A stretch of 64,000 nucleotides of DNA, taken from the NCBI RefSeq assembly GCF_014472395.1, contig NZ_JACSZW010000007.1:1-64000 (forward strand), given 5' to 3'. A program made the position numbers and the translations under genes. The DNA comes from Pedobacter sp. N36a. GTDB taxonomy: Bacteria; Bacteroidota; Bacteroidia; Sphingobacteriales; Sphingobacteriaceae. Shown here piece after piece: positions 37,517-46,540 of this stretch. The number at the start of each line of letters is the position of its first letter. Within the stretch, counting starts at the first letter, position 1. Under the pieces are notes generated by a model, which did not search any database, had not been told where the DNA came from, and saw nothing but the letters and a program-made list of their open reading frames with translations.

Positions 37517-38269
37517 ATGAAGCGGTTAGGTCTATTCTTGTTACTATCTTTTCTAAGTTTTAAAATTTTTGCACAGCAGCCAGCGGTGCAGGGATTTGTG
37601 ATAGACAAAGAATCTAAATTGCGATTGGCAAAGGTATATGTCTACAATTCCAGTAAGGATGAAGGTATTTACAACAATCCAAAAGGAGAATTTAGTATCA
37701 AAGCTTCGGTTGGGGACACATTATTTGCCGTATTGCAAGGCTATGCGCTGGATACCTTGGTTTATAAGGGCCAGAAAGCCGTCTATTTTCAATTGAAATC
37801 TTTAGGCATCAATTTAAGGGAGGTTGCTATTATTGGCGAGAAGTATAGCCCTCAGCAGCGCCATGAACTCACGTTAAAAGAGTATAAATATGCCCTGGAT
37901 AAAGGCAAAGCTAAAGACCTACTCAATCTAGGCACAGGAGGTGCAGGACTAGGTATTGATGCAATCTACAACCTGCTGAGCCGTGATGGCAAAAATGCCA
38001 GACACCTGCAGCAGATCCTCGAAAAAGACTATAAAGAAGCAATTATTGACTATCGCTTTAAATCTGAATATGTCAAAAGAGTACTCCATATCGGTGATTA
38101 TGAAGCTGCAGATTTTATGCAGCAATACCGTCCTACTTATCAGTTTGCATTGACGGCATCCGATTATGCCTTTATTGTGTTCCTGAAAAACAGCTATGCG
38201 AGTTATAAGCGAAATCCTGCTGCATTCCGGCTAAAGCCGCTCCCAAAATTAACGGTTGATGAATTTTGA
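37517..38269 (+). CDS. Exported protein with carboxypeptidase-like regulatory domain
   Basis: A 250-residue protein with a signal peptide (MKRLGLFLLLSFLSFKIFAQ). A carboxypeptidase-D regulatory-like beta-sandwich follows (about residues 24-100: GFVIDKESKLRLAKVYVYN, NPKGEFSI, GDTLFAVLQGY). This is the type that opens many SusC proteins and is also found alone. The C-terminal 130 residues are helical with no recognised domain. No catalytic site is seen; it is probably a periplasmic or envelope protein. Its end overlaps the TTG start of the next gene, so the two form a translationally coupled pair. Confidence 0.82.
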   Translation: MKRLGLFLLLSFLSFKIFAQQPAVQGFVIDKESKLRLAKVYVYNSSKDEGIYNNPKGEFSIKASVGDTLFAVLQGYALDTLVYKGQKAVYFQLKSLGINLREVAIIGEKYSPQQRHELTLKEYKYALDKGKAKDLLNLGTGGAGLGIDAIYNLLSRDGKNARHLQQILEKDYKEAIIDYRFKSEYVKRVLHIGDYEAADFMQQYRPTYQFALTASDYAFIVFLKNSYASYKRNPAAFRLKPLPKLTVDEF

Positions 38270-38601
38270 GGTACTTCTTTTTGATATGGCCCCGGATGTC
38301 TGCCAATGCCATGGCCATTTTTCCCTTTATCATTTTACAGCATAAAGCTCAAAAAACCAATACCACCTTAATCAATCATGAGCGCATTCATCTGCAGCAG
38401 CAGCTGGAACTCCTGATCCTTCCCTTCTATATTTTATATGGCCTGAACTATTTATGGAACCTTTACCGCTTCAAAAACCACTACCTCGCCTATTTTAACA
38501 TCTGTTTCGAACGCGAGGCCTATGCAAATGAATCAGATTTAGGCTATTTAAAAAAACGTAAGTGGTTTTCATGGTGGCCTTACCGTGCCGAAAAGCCATA
38601 A
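38266..38601 (+). CDS. Small membrane protein with HExxH motif, hypothetical
   Basis: This 111-residue frame starts at a TTG that overlaps the upstream TGA stop (TTGA). It contains LINHERIHLQQQLELL, which fits the HExxH zinc-metallopeptidase signature. A hydrophobic segment follows (about residues 49-65, ELLILPFYILYGLNYL), then a conserved-looking FEREAYANESD with a further acidic cluster that could supply a third ligand. The size and layout suggest a tiny membrane-bound metallopeptidase, but activity is inference. No family was recognised. The start codon choice is uncertain; the first ATG (38296) would still keep HExxH. Confidence 0.7.
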   Translation: MRYFFLIWPRMSANAMAIFPFIILQHKAQKTNTTLINHERIHLQQQLELLILPFYILYGLNYLWNLYRFKNHYLAYFNICFEREAYANESDLGYLKKRKWFSWWPYRAEKP

Positions 38602-38672
38602 ATCCCTCTGCATCTGCAATTAGTTTGCTATTAAACTTTTAATAAGCAACATTTTTGTTTTTCTTTGTAGGA

Positions 38673-39671
38673 ATGAAGATTTTTTACGCCAGCTTCTTAT
38701 TGATCTTAGTCGTGTCCCTCAATTCAGCATCTGCTCAGGAAGTAGACAGCATTCCAATTGATACTAAAGGTTTAGACATTAAACTTAAACGCAGTCCCCT
38801 GCCTTCCAGAACGGGGAACCTTAATTTTAAACCAGTACAATTTACACCTGTTGTAGTGGGTGCAAAAGTAAATTACTGGAAAACCAGAACTGCTGTAGGC
38901 ATCAATTTCAACCAGGCAGTCTTTTCAAATAACTGGACAGGTGGTGGTGTGAATTCTATTGGTATCATGGGAACGATCAACTATAAAGCAGAGTACAGTA
39001 AAGAAAACTATAGTTATGTGAGTGAGCTGATCCTGGAATATGGAAAAGTGAAAAATAAAGGGCAACTGGAGAAAAAGACGAGAGATCGGATTTTCTGGGA
39101 CAACAAGGCCGCAATTCAACTTTCCAAAAATTGGTATTTCTTCGGTTCCCTGACTTTTGAATCACAATTCGACCGTGGTTTTAAATATGCGACGAATAGT
39201 GCTGGTAAAGAGGAGGAAACCCTGATTTCCAGATTTATGGCGCCTGGAACATTGACAGAATCAATGGGTTTTGAGTATAAGCCTAATAAATATTTCTCTA
39301 CCAGAATTGGTACAGGTACCGCCCGCCAAACTTTTGTGTTGGACACTAATATTTATAAAAACAACAATTCAAACTATGGGGTGGAAAGGGGTAAGACCTT
39401 CAAAAATGACCTCGCTTTCCAGGTAGTATCGAATTTTGAGAAAGAAGTCTTCACCAATTTCTTCGTAAAATCAAGGTATTCGATGTTTATTCCATACGAC
39501 AAGTCATTGAAATACATTGATCACCGTCTGGATTTAGAGCTAAGATCCAAGTTAAACAGATTGATGGAGGTAAAAGTAACCTGTGTAGGGCTCTACGACA
39601 GGGATAATGACAAGCACATTCAAGCCAGTCAGATACTTGGTCTTGGCGTGATGTTTGTTTTCCCGAGGTAA
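38673..39671 (+). CDS. DUF3078 domain outer-membrane-associated protein
   Basis: A 332-residue exported protein. The start at 38673 opens a signal peptide (MKIFYASFLLILVVSLNSASA) and follows a GTAGGA stretch. An upstream ATG six codons earlier has no such support. The middle (FNQAVFSNNWTGGGVNSIG, YVSELILEYGKVKNKG) matches the DUF3078 family. The many alternating hydrophobic strands with aromatic ends and the final GLGVMFVFPR suggest an outer-membrane beta-barrel. Function is unknown. It stands alone between the HExxH gene and ffh. Confidence 0.85.
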   Translation: MKIFYASFLLILVVSLNSASAQEVDSIPIDTKGLDIKLKRSPLPSRTGNLNFKPVQFTPVVVGAKVNYWKTRTAVGINFNQAVFSNNWTGGGVNSIGIMGTINYKAEYSKENYSYVSELILEYGKVKNKGQLEKKTRDRIFWDNKAAIQLSKNWYFFGSLTFESQFDRGFKYATNSAGKEEETLISRFMAPGTLTESMGFEYKPNKYFSTRIGTGTARQTFVLDTNIYKNNNSNYGVERGKTFKNDLAFQVVSNFEKEVFTNFFVKSRYSMFIPYDKSLKYIDHRLDLELRSKLNRLMEVKVTCVGLYDRDNDKHIQASQILGLGVMFVFPR

Positions 39672-39710
39672 TACTTTATAAATATTCCCATTTCATTCGG
39701 CCAAAATTAA

Positions 39711-39718
39711 TAACTTTG
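39711..39718 (+). promoter_or_regulatory. Probable -7 box of ffh
   Basis: TAACTTTG matches the Bacteroidota TAnnTTTG box exactly and lies 37 bp before the ffh start. No clear TTG is found at the expected -33 distance, so the call is moderate. Confidence 0.4.
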
Positions 39719-39755
39719 GCTTTCACAAAAAATTGAACACTAAGCATTAAAGAAA

Positions 39756-41096
39756 ATGTTTGAAAATTTACAGGATAAACTAGACCGTGCATTTAAAGTT
39801 TTAAAAGGACAAGGCAGTATTACAGAAATCAACGTGGCCGAAACCATGAAAGAAATCCGTAAGGCTTTGTTGGATGCCGACGTAAATTACAAAACAGCCA
39901 AGAGCTTCACAGATGATGTGAAAGAAAAAGCACTTGGTTTAAATGTACTTACTGCTGTTTCTCCAGGTCAATTGCTGACCAAGGTAATGAACGATGAGCT
40001 GACTGCCTTAATGGGTGGTGAAGTGACAGAGTTAGATCTAAAAACCAATCCAACCATCATATTGATCGCCGGACTGAATGGTGCAGGTAAAACGACCTTC
40101 ACTGGAAAACTGGCCAACTACCTGAAAAGTAAAGGCAAGAAACCTTTATTGGTTGCCGGTGATATGTATCGTCCTGCGGCGGTAGACCAGCTTCAGATTC
40201 TTGGCGAGCAGATTGGCGTACCAGTATATGCGAACCTTGGGTCGAAAGATCCGGTAGCCATCGCTATGGAAGGTATTGCGGAAGGTAAAAAGAACCACAA
40301 CAATGTAATTATTATTGATACGGCAGGTCGTTTAGCAATAGACGAGGAGATGATGAATGAGATCGCTGCCGTAAAAGAACATACAAAACCTCACGAAATT
40401 CTATTCGTGGTAGATGCCATGACCGGTCAGGATGCCGTGAATACTGCCAAAGTCTTTAATGACAGGTTAGACTTTACAGGTGTGGTATTGACCAAATTAG
40501 ATGGTGATACCCGTGGTGGTGCGGCGTTATCGATTAAATCGGTAGTGAACAAACCGATTAAATTTATTGGTACAGGAGAGAAAATGGAAGCCCTGGATGT
40601 ATTTTATCCAGAAAGGATGGCTTCACGTATCCTGGGTATGGGTGACGTGGTTTCCCTTGTTGAGCGTGCACAGCAGCAGTTTGATGAGAAAGAAGCTGCA
40701 GAACTTCAAAAGAAAATCCGCAAAAACAAGTTCGATTTCAACGATTTCTATAGCCAGATTCAGCAGATCAAGAAAATGGGTAACATGAAAGACTTGATGG
40801 GCATGATTCCAGGGGTGAGCAAAATGATGAAGAATGTGGAGATCGAAGATGATGCTTTTAAAAATGTGGAAGCCATTATTCAATCGATGACCAAGTACGA
40901 GCGTGAAAATCCGGACAGCATTCAACAGAGCAGACGCGCAAGGATTGCTAAAGGTTCTGGAAACAAAATTGAAGACGTGACGAAACTGATCAAACAGTTT
41001 GAAGATATGCGTAAAGTAATGAAGCAGTTCTCTAATCCTGCAGCAGCAGCGAAAATGATGAAGAACATGCCTAAAATGCCAATGGGCAGAATGTAG
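39756..41096 (+). CDS. ffh: Signal recognition particle protein Ffh
   Basis: A 446-residue SRP54-type GTPase that binds the SRP RNA and signal sequences of nascent membrane proteins. It has an N-terminal helical bundle, then the G domain with P-loop GLNGAGKTTFTGKLA, DTAGRL and TKLDGD. The C-terminal M domain is methionine-rich (IPGVSKMMKN near the start, KMMKNMPKMPMGRM at the end). The length and order are standard. The gene is monocistronic, with its own -7 box and a strong terminator downstream. Confidence 0.97.
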   Translation: MFENLQDKLDRAFKVLKGQGSITEINVAETMKEIRKALLDADVNYKTAKSFTDDVKEKALGLNVLTAVSPGQLLTKVMNDELTALMGGEVTELDLKTNPTIILIAGLNGAGKTTFTGKLANYLKSKGKKPLLVAGDMYRPAAVDQLQILGEQIGVPVYANLGSKDPVAIAMEGIAEGKKNHNNVIIIDTAGRLAIDEEMMNEIAAVKEHTKPHEILFVVDAMTGQDAVNTAKVFNDRLDFTGVVLTKLDGDTRGGAALSIKSVVNKPIKFIGTGEKMEALDVFYPERMASRILGMGDVVSLVERAQQQFDEKEAAELQKKIRKNKFDFNDFYSQIQQIKKMGNMKDLMGMIPGVSKMMKNVEIEDDAFKNVEAIIQSMTKYERENPDSIQQSRRARIAKGSGNKIEDVTKLIKQFEDMRKVMKQFSNPAAAAKMMKNMPKMPMGRM

Positions 41097-41134
41097 GTTC
41101 AGCGCTTCAAAAAGAATAATTTTTGATAATTTTA

Positions 41135-41164
41135 GAAAACCCGGTCCTTTAAGACCGGGTTTTC
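41135..41164 (+). terminator. Intrinsic terminator of ffh
   Basis: A 12-bp perfect stem GAAAACCCGGTC/GACCGGGTTTTC with a 6-base loop. It is followed by T-rich sequence and lies 38 bp past the ffh stop. Confidence 0.92.
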
Positions 41165-41254
41165 TATTTGCAGTTTATTTAGGTTTTATTTGCCTGAATC
41201 TAACCACTGTATCGTTGATTCGCATAGATTAGACCAGAACCCGATCTGTTAACT

Positions 41255-42796
41255 ATGCTGGTAAAAACCTATGGAAGCGCTGTTTTTGGCGTCGATGCAC
41301 TGACCATTACAATTGAAGTCTGCATTGGCGGCGGCAATAAATACCATATTGTAGGCCTGCCGGATAATACGATCCGGGAAAGCCTGAGAAGGATAGAAAG
41401 TGCTATCCAATCTGCAGGATTAAAAATGCCCAGACAGAAGATTGTGATCAATCTGGCTCCGGCAGGAATCCGGAAAGAAGGTTCTGCTTATGACCTTCCT
41501 ATTGCCATCGCGATTCTCGCCGCTTCAGGGCAAATAGAAGCGCTCCATGCCGATCAATACTTCATCATGGGAGAACTCTCCTTAGATGGTGGATTACAGC
41601 CAATAAGAGGCGCATTGCCAATTGCCATACAAGCGCAGGCAGCTGGATTCAAAGGTTTCATTCTTCCCAAAGGCAATTCCAGAGAAGCGGCCATCGTCAG
41701 CGAGTTATTAGTTTATGGGATGGATACTTTGTTGGAAGTAGTTTCCTTTTTTAAACTTCCATTGGCAGAGCGGCCACCGCATACCCTGTTGCCGGCAAAA
41801 GAGACCTTTCCTGTGTCGGCTGATTTTGACTGTGATTTCTCCGATGTCAAAGGCCAGGAGAACATCAAGCGGGCCTTAGAAATTGCGGCTGCCGGCGGTC
41901 ATAACCTCATTTTAATTGGCCCTCCGGGTGCCGGAAAAACGATGTTGGCAAAGCGATTACCCAGTATCTTACCTCCATTGAGTATTCCAGAGGCGCTGGA
42001 AACGACTAAAATCCATTCTGTTGCCGGAAAGCTAAATGGCCTGGATGCTTTATTGAGCAGCCGTCCATACCGTTGTCCACACCACACCATTTCTGATGTG
42101 GCATTGGTAGGTGGAGGTGCAAACCCGCAGCCCGGAGAAATTTCCCTGGCTCATAACGGTGTACTGTTCCTCGATGAACTCCCTGAATTTAAAAGAAGTG
42201 TACTGGAAGTGATGCGGCAACCTTTAGAAGACCGCAACATCACCATTTCCCGGGCAAAATTAAGTGTAAGCTACCCGGCTAGTTTCATGCTGATTGCTTC
42301 TATGAATCCCTGTCCGTGTGGATTCTATAACCATCCGACCAAAGAATGTAGCTGTGCTGCAGGTATGGTGCAAAAATACCTGAGTAAGATTTCCGGACCG
42401 CTGCTGGATCGGATAGACCTTCATGTGGAAGTTACACCCGTAAATTTTAAAGAGTTAACATCTGCCGCAGCTGCCGAAAAAAGCGAACTGATCAAGGCAA
42501 GAGTGATTGCCGCGAGAGTGATTCAAGGCGTTCGCTTCCAGGAAAGACCTGATATGCACTGCAATGCGCAGATGAATGCGAACATGGTACGTCAGGTTTG
42601 TCAGATCAATGCGAAAGGACAGGCACTCATTAAAAAAGCAATGGAAAGGCTGGGTTTATCGGCCAGGGCTTATGACCGGATTCTGAAAGTCGCAAGGACC
42701 ATTGCAGATCTTGCCGGAACGGATGACATCAGATCGGAACATCTAGCAGAGGCCATCAATTACCGGAGCCTGGACCGGGAAAGCTGGACGCCATAG
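41255..42796 (+). CDS. YifB/ComM family Mg-chelatase-like AAA+ ATPase
   Basis: A 513-residue protein with an N-terminal Lon-protease-like (ChlI) fold, a central AAA+ domain with Walker A GPPGAGKTMLAKRLP and Walker B LFLDELPEF, and the Mg-chelatase C-terminal part. It carries CPCGFYNHPTKECSC, the zinc-like cysteine cluster usual in ComM proteins. ComM is a hexameric helicase that helps branch migration during natural transformation; YifB is the widespread name. Its role in this organism is not shown. It is flanked by terminators and appears monocistronic. Confidence 0.92.
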   Translation: MLVKTYGSAVFGVDALTITIEVCIGGGNKYHIVGLPDNTIRESLRRIESAIQSAGLKMPRQKIVINLAPAGIRKEGSAYDLPIAIAILAASGQIEALHADQYFIMGELSLDGGLQPIRGALPIAIQAQAAGFKGFILPKGNSREAAIVSELLVYGMDTLLEVVSFFKLPLAERPPHTLLPAKETFPVSADFDCDFSDVKGQENIKRALEIAAAGGHNLILIGPPGAGKTMLAKRLPSILPPLSIPEALETTKIHSVAGKLNGLDALLSSRPYRCPHHTISDVALVGGGANPQPGEISLAHNGVLFLDELPEFKRSVLEVMRQPLEDRNITISRAKLSVSYPASFMLIASMNPCPCGFYNHPTKECSCAAGMVQKYLSKISGPLLDRIDLHVEVTPVNFKELTSAAAAEKSELIKARVIAARVIQGVRFQERPDMHCNAQMNANMVRQVCQINAKGQALIKKAMERLGLSARAYDRILKVARTIADLAGTDDIRSEHLAEAINYRSLDRESWTP

Positions 42797-42814
42797 GAAA
42801 AAATTAATTTTAAT

Positions 42815-42856
42815 AAACAAGAAAGGCGCAAGCCATAAGTTACGCCTTTCTTGTTT
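42815..42856. terminator. Bidirectional intrinsic terminator
   Basis: Fourteen-bp perfect arms AAACAAGAAAGGCG/CGCCTTTCTTGTTT with a 14-base loop lie between the convergent yifB-like gene (plus) and the small acidic protein gene (minus). Confidence 0.9.
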
Positions 42857-42862
42857 TATTAA

Positions 42863-43135
42863 TTAAGCTTCGTCGTCCTCGTATTGATCTTCAGCCTCTT
42901 CGTCTTCTATTTCCGGCACATACGCCATAATTTCTTTACCAATATTATTGATCTCTTCGTCGATCTCAAATAAAGGAAGCGCTGTTTCTTCATCCAGTTT
43001 CAACCATTGAAGGTCTGTATCTTTTTGAATGTGGGCATATTCTTTACCTTCCTTAAAAATTACATAAGTATCATTTCCTTCTGGAAAGACCGCGTAACTC
43101 ACATCCCCTATTTCAATATCAAAAGGCTCTTGCAT
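42863..43135 (-). CDS. Small acidic protein, hypothetical
   Basis: A 90-residue protein, strongly acidic, with a C-terminal Glu/Asp-rich tail (EIEDEEAEDQYEDDEA). The N-terminal half (FDIEIGDVSYAVFPEG, TYVIFKEGKEYAHIQ) reads like a compact beta-sheet domain. No signal peptide or membrane segment is seen, so it is probably cytoplasmic. I do not recognise the family. It lies 38 bp downstream of the COG3014-type gene on the same strand and may end that operon. Confidence 0.75.
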   Translation of the reverse strand: MQEPFDIEIGDVSYAVFPEGNDTYVIFKEGKEYAHIQKDTDLQWLKLDEETALPLFEIDEEINNIGKEIMAYVPEIEDEEAEDQYEDDEA

Positions 43136-43173
43136 AACGTTTTATTTCTAATTTATTAATCTGATCATCGCGA

Positions 43174-44604
43174 CTAGCGTAAGGTGGAGTAGTTATAAAA
43201 TTGCAGCCTTCCTGTGCCCGTCACTTCTATTGTTTTTGTTTCTTCTGTGCCATTCGACGCTTTTAAATTCAGCGTAATGGTATTTTTTCCTTTTTGTAAA
43301 GGGATTCGCGTATAGCTAATGCTGGCGGGCAAAGACTGCCAGTTTCTGGTATCTGATTTCTCTGACAGCAAACTATACAATTGAACGCCAAACCCTAATC
43401 CTTCCAGTAGAGAATTATCATTTCCATTCTTTCCAGTTCCTTTTGAACTTTCCCTCAACACATATTCCGCGCTTTTCTTCACTGCAAGGCGACTCAAAGT
43501 TTTACCCATTTCTTTCAGGAAACGCTGTTGCAGGGTTTTATAGGCCAGCTCATTGATATCTTCTGCTTTTTCAAAGCCGACCGTTGTTTTTCCATCCGTC
43601 AAAGTCGCACTGCTATAAAATGGCGGTCTGCTCACATATTTAGGAAAAGTAGCCCTTAAACTCTGGACAGAATTCACGTTAAAATTACTGCCGTAACCAT
43701 TGCTAAAAGGAATAATAATCGTTCCGCCCACATTGGTGAAGAAAAGACTGCCATCTTCCCCTTTTACCAAAGAAAAGAAAAACTCTTCCTGCTGCTTAAC
43801 CGGTGCCAGTCCATTTTCCCAGAAGAATACCAATTCGCCACCTTCCGGTGCTTTCTCTGCCGTGTAATTGAGCTTGAACAGCGCTTCAAAACGCTGTAAT
43901 TCGGCAGTAAAGCCCATTGCAGCAGCCGTTCTTAAAAGATCCTTTTTCAGTTCTCCTGGCATTGACGTGCCGTAATAGGTTTGATCTTTGCTGTTCAGGT
44001 AAACTTCCGCAGCATTACGATAAGCAATAAAAGCATTGTTCATATCACGATCATATTCATAGATCAAGCCTTGCAGCATTAGAGAGAAAGCATCTTTCGA
44101 ATAGCGATTGTCCTTATTATTGAACTTATCACCCTGTTCCTGAGACTGCAACCCAATACGTCTGGCTTCCACAATGGCATCTTCTGGCTTACCGAGATAC
44201 ACATAATTTAAAGCCTTATAGTAGTGGATCATGAACTTCTCAAAGTCTTCTCCTTTATACACCTGATTCATTGGGTTTACTAAAGTCCCAACTACTGCAT
44301 CCATAGCACCGCCTAATCCGTTTTCTAACCGCTCATCGGCCTCATTAAAATAGCGGTTGCTATTTTCATAATCTCCCAGCAGATGTGCCGTTTTCCCTTT
44401 TTCCATCAGGAATAGCAGCTTGTTACGAGGTTTTTGCAGGAGCTTATTCTTTTCCAGCTCCTTCATTGCCTCTGTATAATTACCACTAGCCATCTGCTTA
44501 TAATATGGCGTAATCATATCATTATAGCTGGAACAGCTAAAAAGAAAGAGCATCAATCCCATAAAAATTGATGCTCTAAAAGTATGCTTAGTGAGATTAC
44601 CCAT
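43174..44604 (-). CDS. COG3014-type lipoprotein with TPR-like helices
   Basis: A 476-residue lipoprotein with lipobox FSC (Cys24) after a hydrophobic stretch. The N-terminal 250 residues have helical repeats (QMASGNYTEAMKELEK, LLGDYENSNRYFNEA, YVYLGKPEDAIVEARRIG) of TPR type. The C-terminal part is beta-rich (PPFYSSATLTDGKTTVGFEKA). It resembles the COG3014 family found next to LpoB-type genes, and here the LpoB-like gene is 25 bp upstream. This fits an envelope complex acting on cell-wall synthesis, but that role is inferred. Confidence 0.84.
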   Translation of the reverse strand: MGNLTKHTFRASIFMGLMLFLFSCSSYNDMITPYYKQMASGNYTEAMKELEKNKLLQKPRNKLLFLMEKGKTAHLLGDYENSNRYFNEADERLENGLGGAMDAVVGTLVNPMNQVYKGEDFEKFMIHYYKALNYVYLGKPEDAIVEARRIGLQSQEQGDKFNNKDNRYSKDAFSLMLQGLIYEYDRDMNNAFIAYRNAAEVYLNSKDQTYYGTSMPGELKKDLLRTAAAMGFTAELQRFEALFKLNYTAEKAPEGGELVFFWENGLAPVKQQEEFFFSLVKGEDGSLFFTNVGGTIIIPFSNGYGSNFNVNSVQSLRATFPKYVSRPPFYSSATLTDGKTTVGFEKAEDINELAYKTLQQRFLKEMGKTLSRLAVKKSAEYVLRESSKGTGKNGNDNSLLEGLGFGVQLYSLLSEKSDTRNWQSLPASISYTRIPLQKGKNTITLNLKASNGTEETKTIEVTGTGRLQFYNYSTLR

Positions 44605-44629
44605 GTTAGATTTAGCCTGTTAAGCCAGA

Positions 44630-45223
44630 CTAATTTTTAACGTATTTCGTGATTTTCTTATCGCCAATCCAAACCACTTCATTAGTTTGAATATCAGTCA
44701 GTTCCAGGTTTACCTGGTAGTAAACTACTTTTTGTCTTTTATGAGAGTCTACAATAGAATTGATCGATCCCTGAAGGATGTAATCTGCACCGTTTTCCAA
44801 TCCGAATTTCTTCATCGTAGATACAGAAGCATTGTCCTGCTGATCTGCTTTCTCTGCACGCAGTTCTTCTCTCTTTTTACCACCTTGAACCAGTCTCACG
44901 CGGCCGCTTTGGATAAAAGCCTGCTCTACATCTTTCACGAAAGTTTCCGCATCAATGTGTTCATGGCTTTTATTGGTCACCACACCCACAATTACCGTTG
45001 GTTTTTTGCCCGCTTTCGCTTCTAAATATTCCGGTAACCATTTGCTTCCCAAAATGCTCTGTGTCATTTCCTGGGCCACTAATCTTGAATCTGTATTGTT
45101 CCAATTACCGCTGATATCGATCGTTTGATCAGGATTTACACGTGTAACTTGTCTGGAGCAAGAACTGATCATGATTCCAGAAGCTGCAATAGCCACTAAG
45201 GTTATTATCTTTTTGAACTGCAT
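44630..45223 (-). CDS. LpoB-like penicillin-binding protein activator lipoprotein
   Basis: A 197-residue lipoprotein with lipobox ISSC (Cys22). The start at 45223 opens the signal peptide (MQFKKIITLVAIAASG); the frame runs upstream to 45274 without support. The mature part matches the LpoB fold: TVIVGVVTNKSHEHID, FIQSGRVRLVQGG, FGLENGADYILQGSI and ELTDIQTNEVVWIGDKKI. In E. coli LpoB is an outer-membrane lipoprotein that activates PBP1b, but the family is also found in Bacteroidota with unknown partners. It is the second gene of a probable operon (45666 to 43174). Confidence 0.88.
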   Translation of the reverse strand: MQFKKIITLVAIAASGIMISSCSRQVTRVNPDQTIDISGNWNNTDSRLVAQEMTQSILGSKWLPEYLEAKAGKKPTVIVGVVTNKSHEHIDAETFVKDVEQAFIQSGRVRLVQGGKKREELRAEKADQQDNASVSTMKKFGLENGADYILQGSINSIVDSHKRQKVVYYQVNLELTDIQTNEVVWIGDKKITKYVKN

Positions 45224-45258
45224 ATATTTAAAAAATAAAATTTTCTGTTGTTGTCTGT

Positions 45259-45666
45259 TTACCAGCGTCCCCAATGTCTGTTGTAGCCAATATTAAAACC
45301 TCCATAACGACCAAAATGTCCAAATCCCAAGCCTAAAGAATAGCCGAAATTAGGATAATAATTAAAGGAAGGGTAAAAATAACCGTTGTTATAATCGTAA
45401 GGGCTGTACCAGCTGCTGTTGTTTCTTTCTCTGCGCTGCTGACGGCGTTCTTCCCTGGCGGTGTACCAATCGTAAGCTTTATAGGTACTTTGAACAGTGC
45501 TGCCTTGTGTCAGATTTAAAGAATCAGCCATTCCCATGTATTTAGCGCGGCTTTCCTGATATCTTGGATTTTGATCTTTAAAAAGTGGAGGCGTTTGTGC
45601 AAAACCCATTGAAGCATAAACAAAACTGATCATGCAACCTAAGATAAATATCAAATTTCGTTTCAT
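45259..45666 (-). CDS. Secreted Gly/Tyr-rich small protein, hypothetical
   Basis: A 135-residue protein with a signal peptide (about residues 1-23, ending GFAQ). A charged RREERRQQRRER-like middle is followed by a C-terminal aromatic/glycine-rich region (PNFGYSLGLGFGHFGRYGGF) that ends in HWGRW. No domain is recognised. The composition suggests a structural or adhesive surface or periplasmic protein. It is the first gene of the LpoB/COG3014 operon, 35 bp upstream of the LpoB-like gene. Confidence 0.8.
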   Translation of the reverse strand: MKRNLIFILGCMISFVYASMGFAQTPPLFKDQNPRYQESRAKYMGMADSLNLTQGSTVQSTYKAYDWYTAREERRQQRRERNNSSWYSPYDYNNGYFYPSFNYYPNFGYSLGLGFGHFGRYGGFNIGYNRHWGRW

Positions 45667-45862
45667 CTTTTTATGTTTTTATCTGACTCTAAAAATAGGA
45701 CAACATTTATGCCAATGATTAACGATACAAAGTTAAACATAGCCAGGGTTTTAACTGCCATTTTAACGTTAAAAAATGTTAATTAATTAACTGATGAACG
45801 GCTTTGATATTCTATAAAGATGCAGCCGTTACCTAACAGGTATTAAACACCCTGCTAAACGG

Positions 45863-46456
45863 TTAATCTGCTTTCAACTGTTTAATGAAATCCACAAACT
45901 TCTTATTCCCATAATCTGCCGCACCCACCTCATGGTAAGACAGTCGGCCATGCTTATCCAAGACTACCGTTGTAGGCAAAGAACCTGCAAATAGCTGCTG
46001 AGGAATTTGACTTGCTACGGCATAAACCGGCATCTGGTATCCCTTTCTATCCATATATTTCTTTGCTTTCGCGAAATCGCTATCTGCATCCACCATGATG
46101 AAAACTACTCCATCATCTCCCTTAAACTGCTCATACAATTTATTTACCGAAGGCATTTCCGCCAAACATGGGGGGCACCAGGTGGCCCAAAAGTTAATAA
46201 AGATCACTTTGCCTTTTAAATCGCCAAGGTCTACGACCTTTCCTCCTGCATCTTTAAACCTAACTCCAGCCAGACTTTCGGACTGGATGTTTTCGTTGCC
46301 CTTTTTATAATCAATACTGGTATCAGGCGAAAATAAACCAACTTTCATCAGCCCCTGGATCATTAATGCCTTTGCCGATGGTACAAAAAGAACCACCAGG
46401 ATCAGCACACCCAAAAGGCCGTTTATTATATTACTCTTATTGAAGATCTTTCTCAT
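45863..46456 (-). CDS. TlpA-like membrane-anchored thioredoxin
   Basis: A 197-residue protein with an N-terminal membrane anchor (about residues 10-28) and a periplasmic thioredoxin fold. The redox motif WCPPC (Cys94 and Cys97), the preceding KVIFINFWAT and the SLPTTVVLDKHGRL cis-Pro loop match the TlpA/ResA/AhpC-TSA type. It probably reduces or isomerises periplasmic disulfides or serves cytochrome c maturation. It is divergent from the S9 peptidase across 84 bp and otherwise stands alone. Confidence 0.92.
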   Translation of the reverse strand: MRKIFNKSNIINGLLGVLILVVLFVPSAKALMIQGLMKVGLFSPDTSIDYKKGNENIQSESLAGVRFKDAGGKVVDLGDLKGKVIFINFWATWCPPCLAEMPSVNKLYEQFKGDDGVVFIMVDADSDFAKAKKYMDRKGYQMPVYAVASQIPQQLFAGSLPTTVVLDKHGRLSYHEVGAADYGNKKFVDFIKQLKAD

Positions 46457-46540
46457 TTAGATAAAGTTTTAATGGGAACCATCCTAACTTAAAGAAATTA
46501 ATCTATTTTGTAGAGTCTATGCCTCAACCTTTACTAACTT

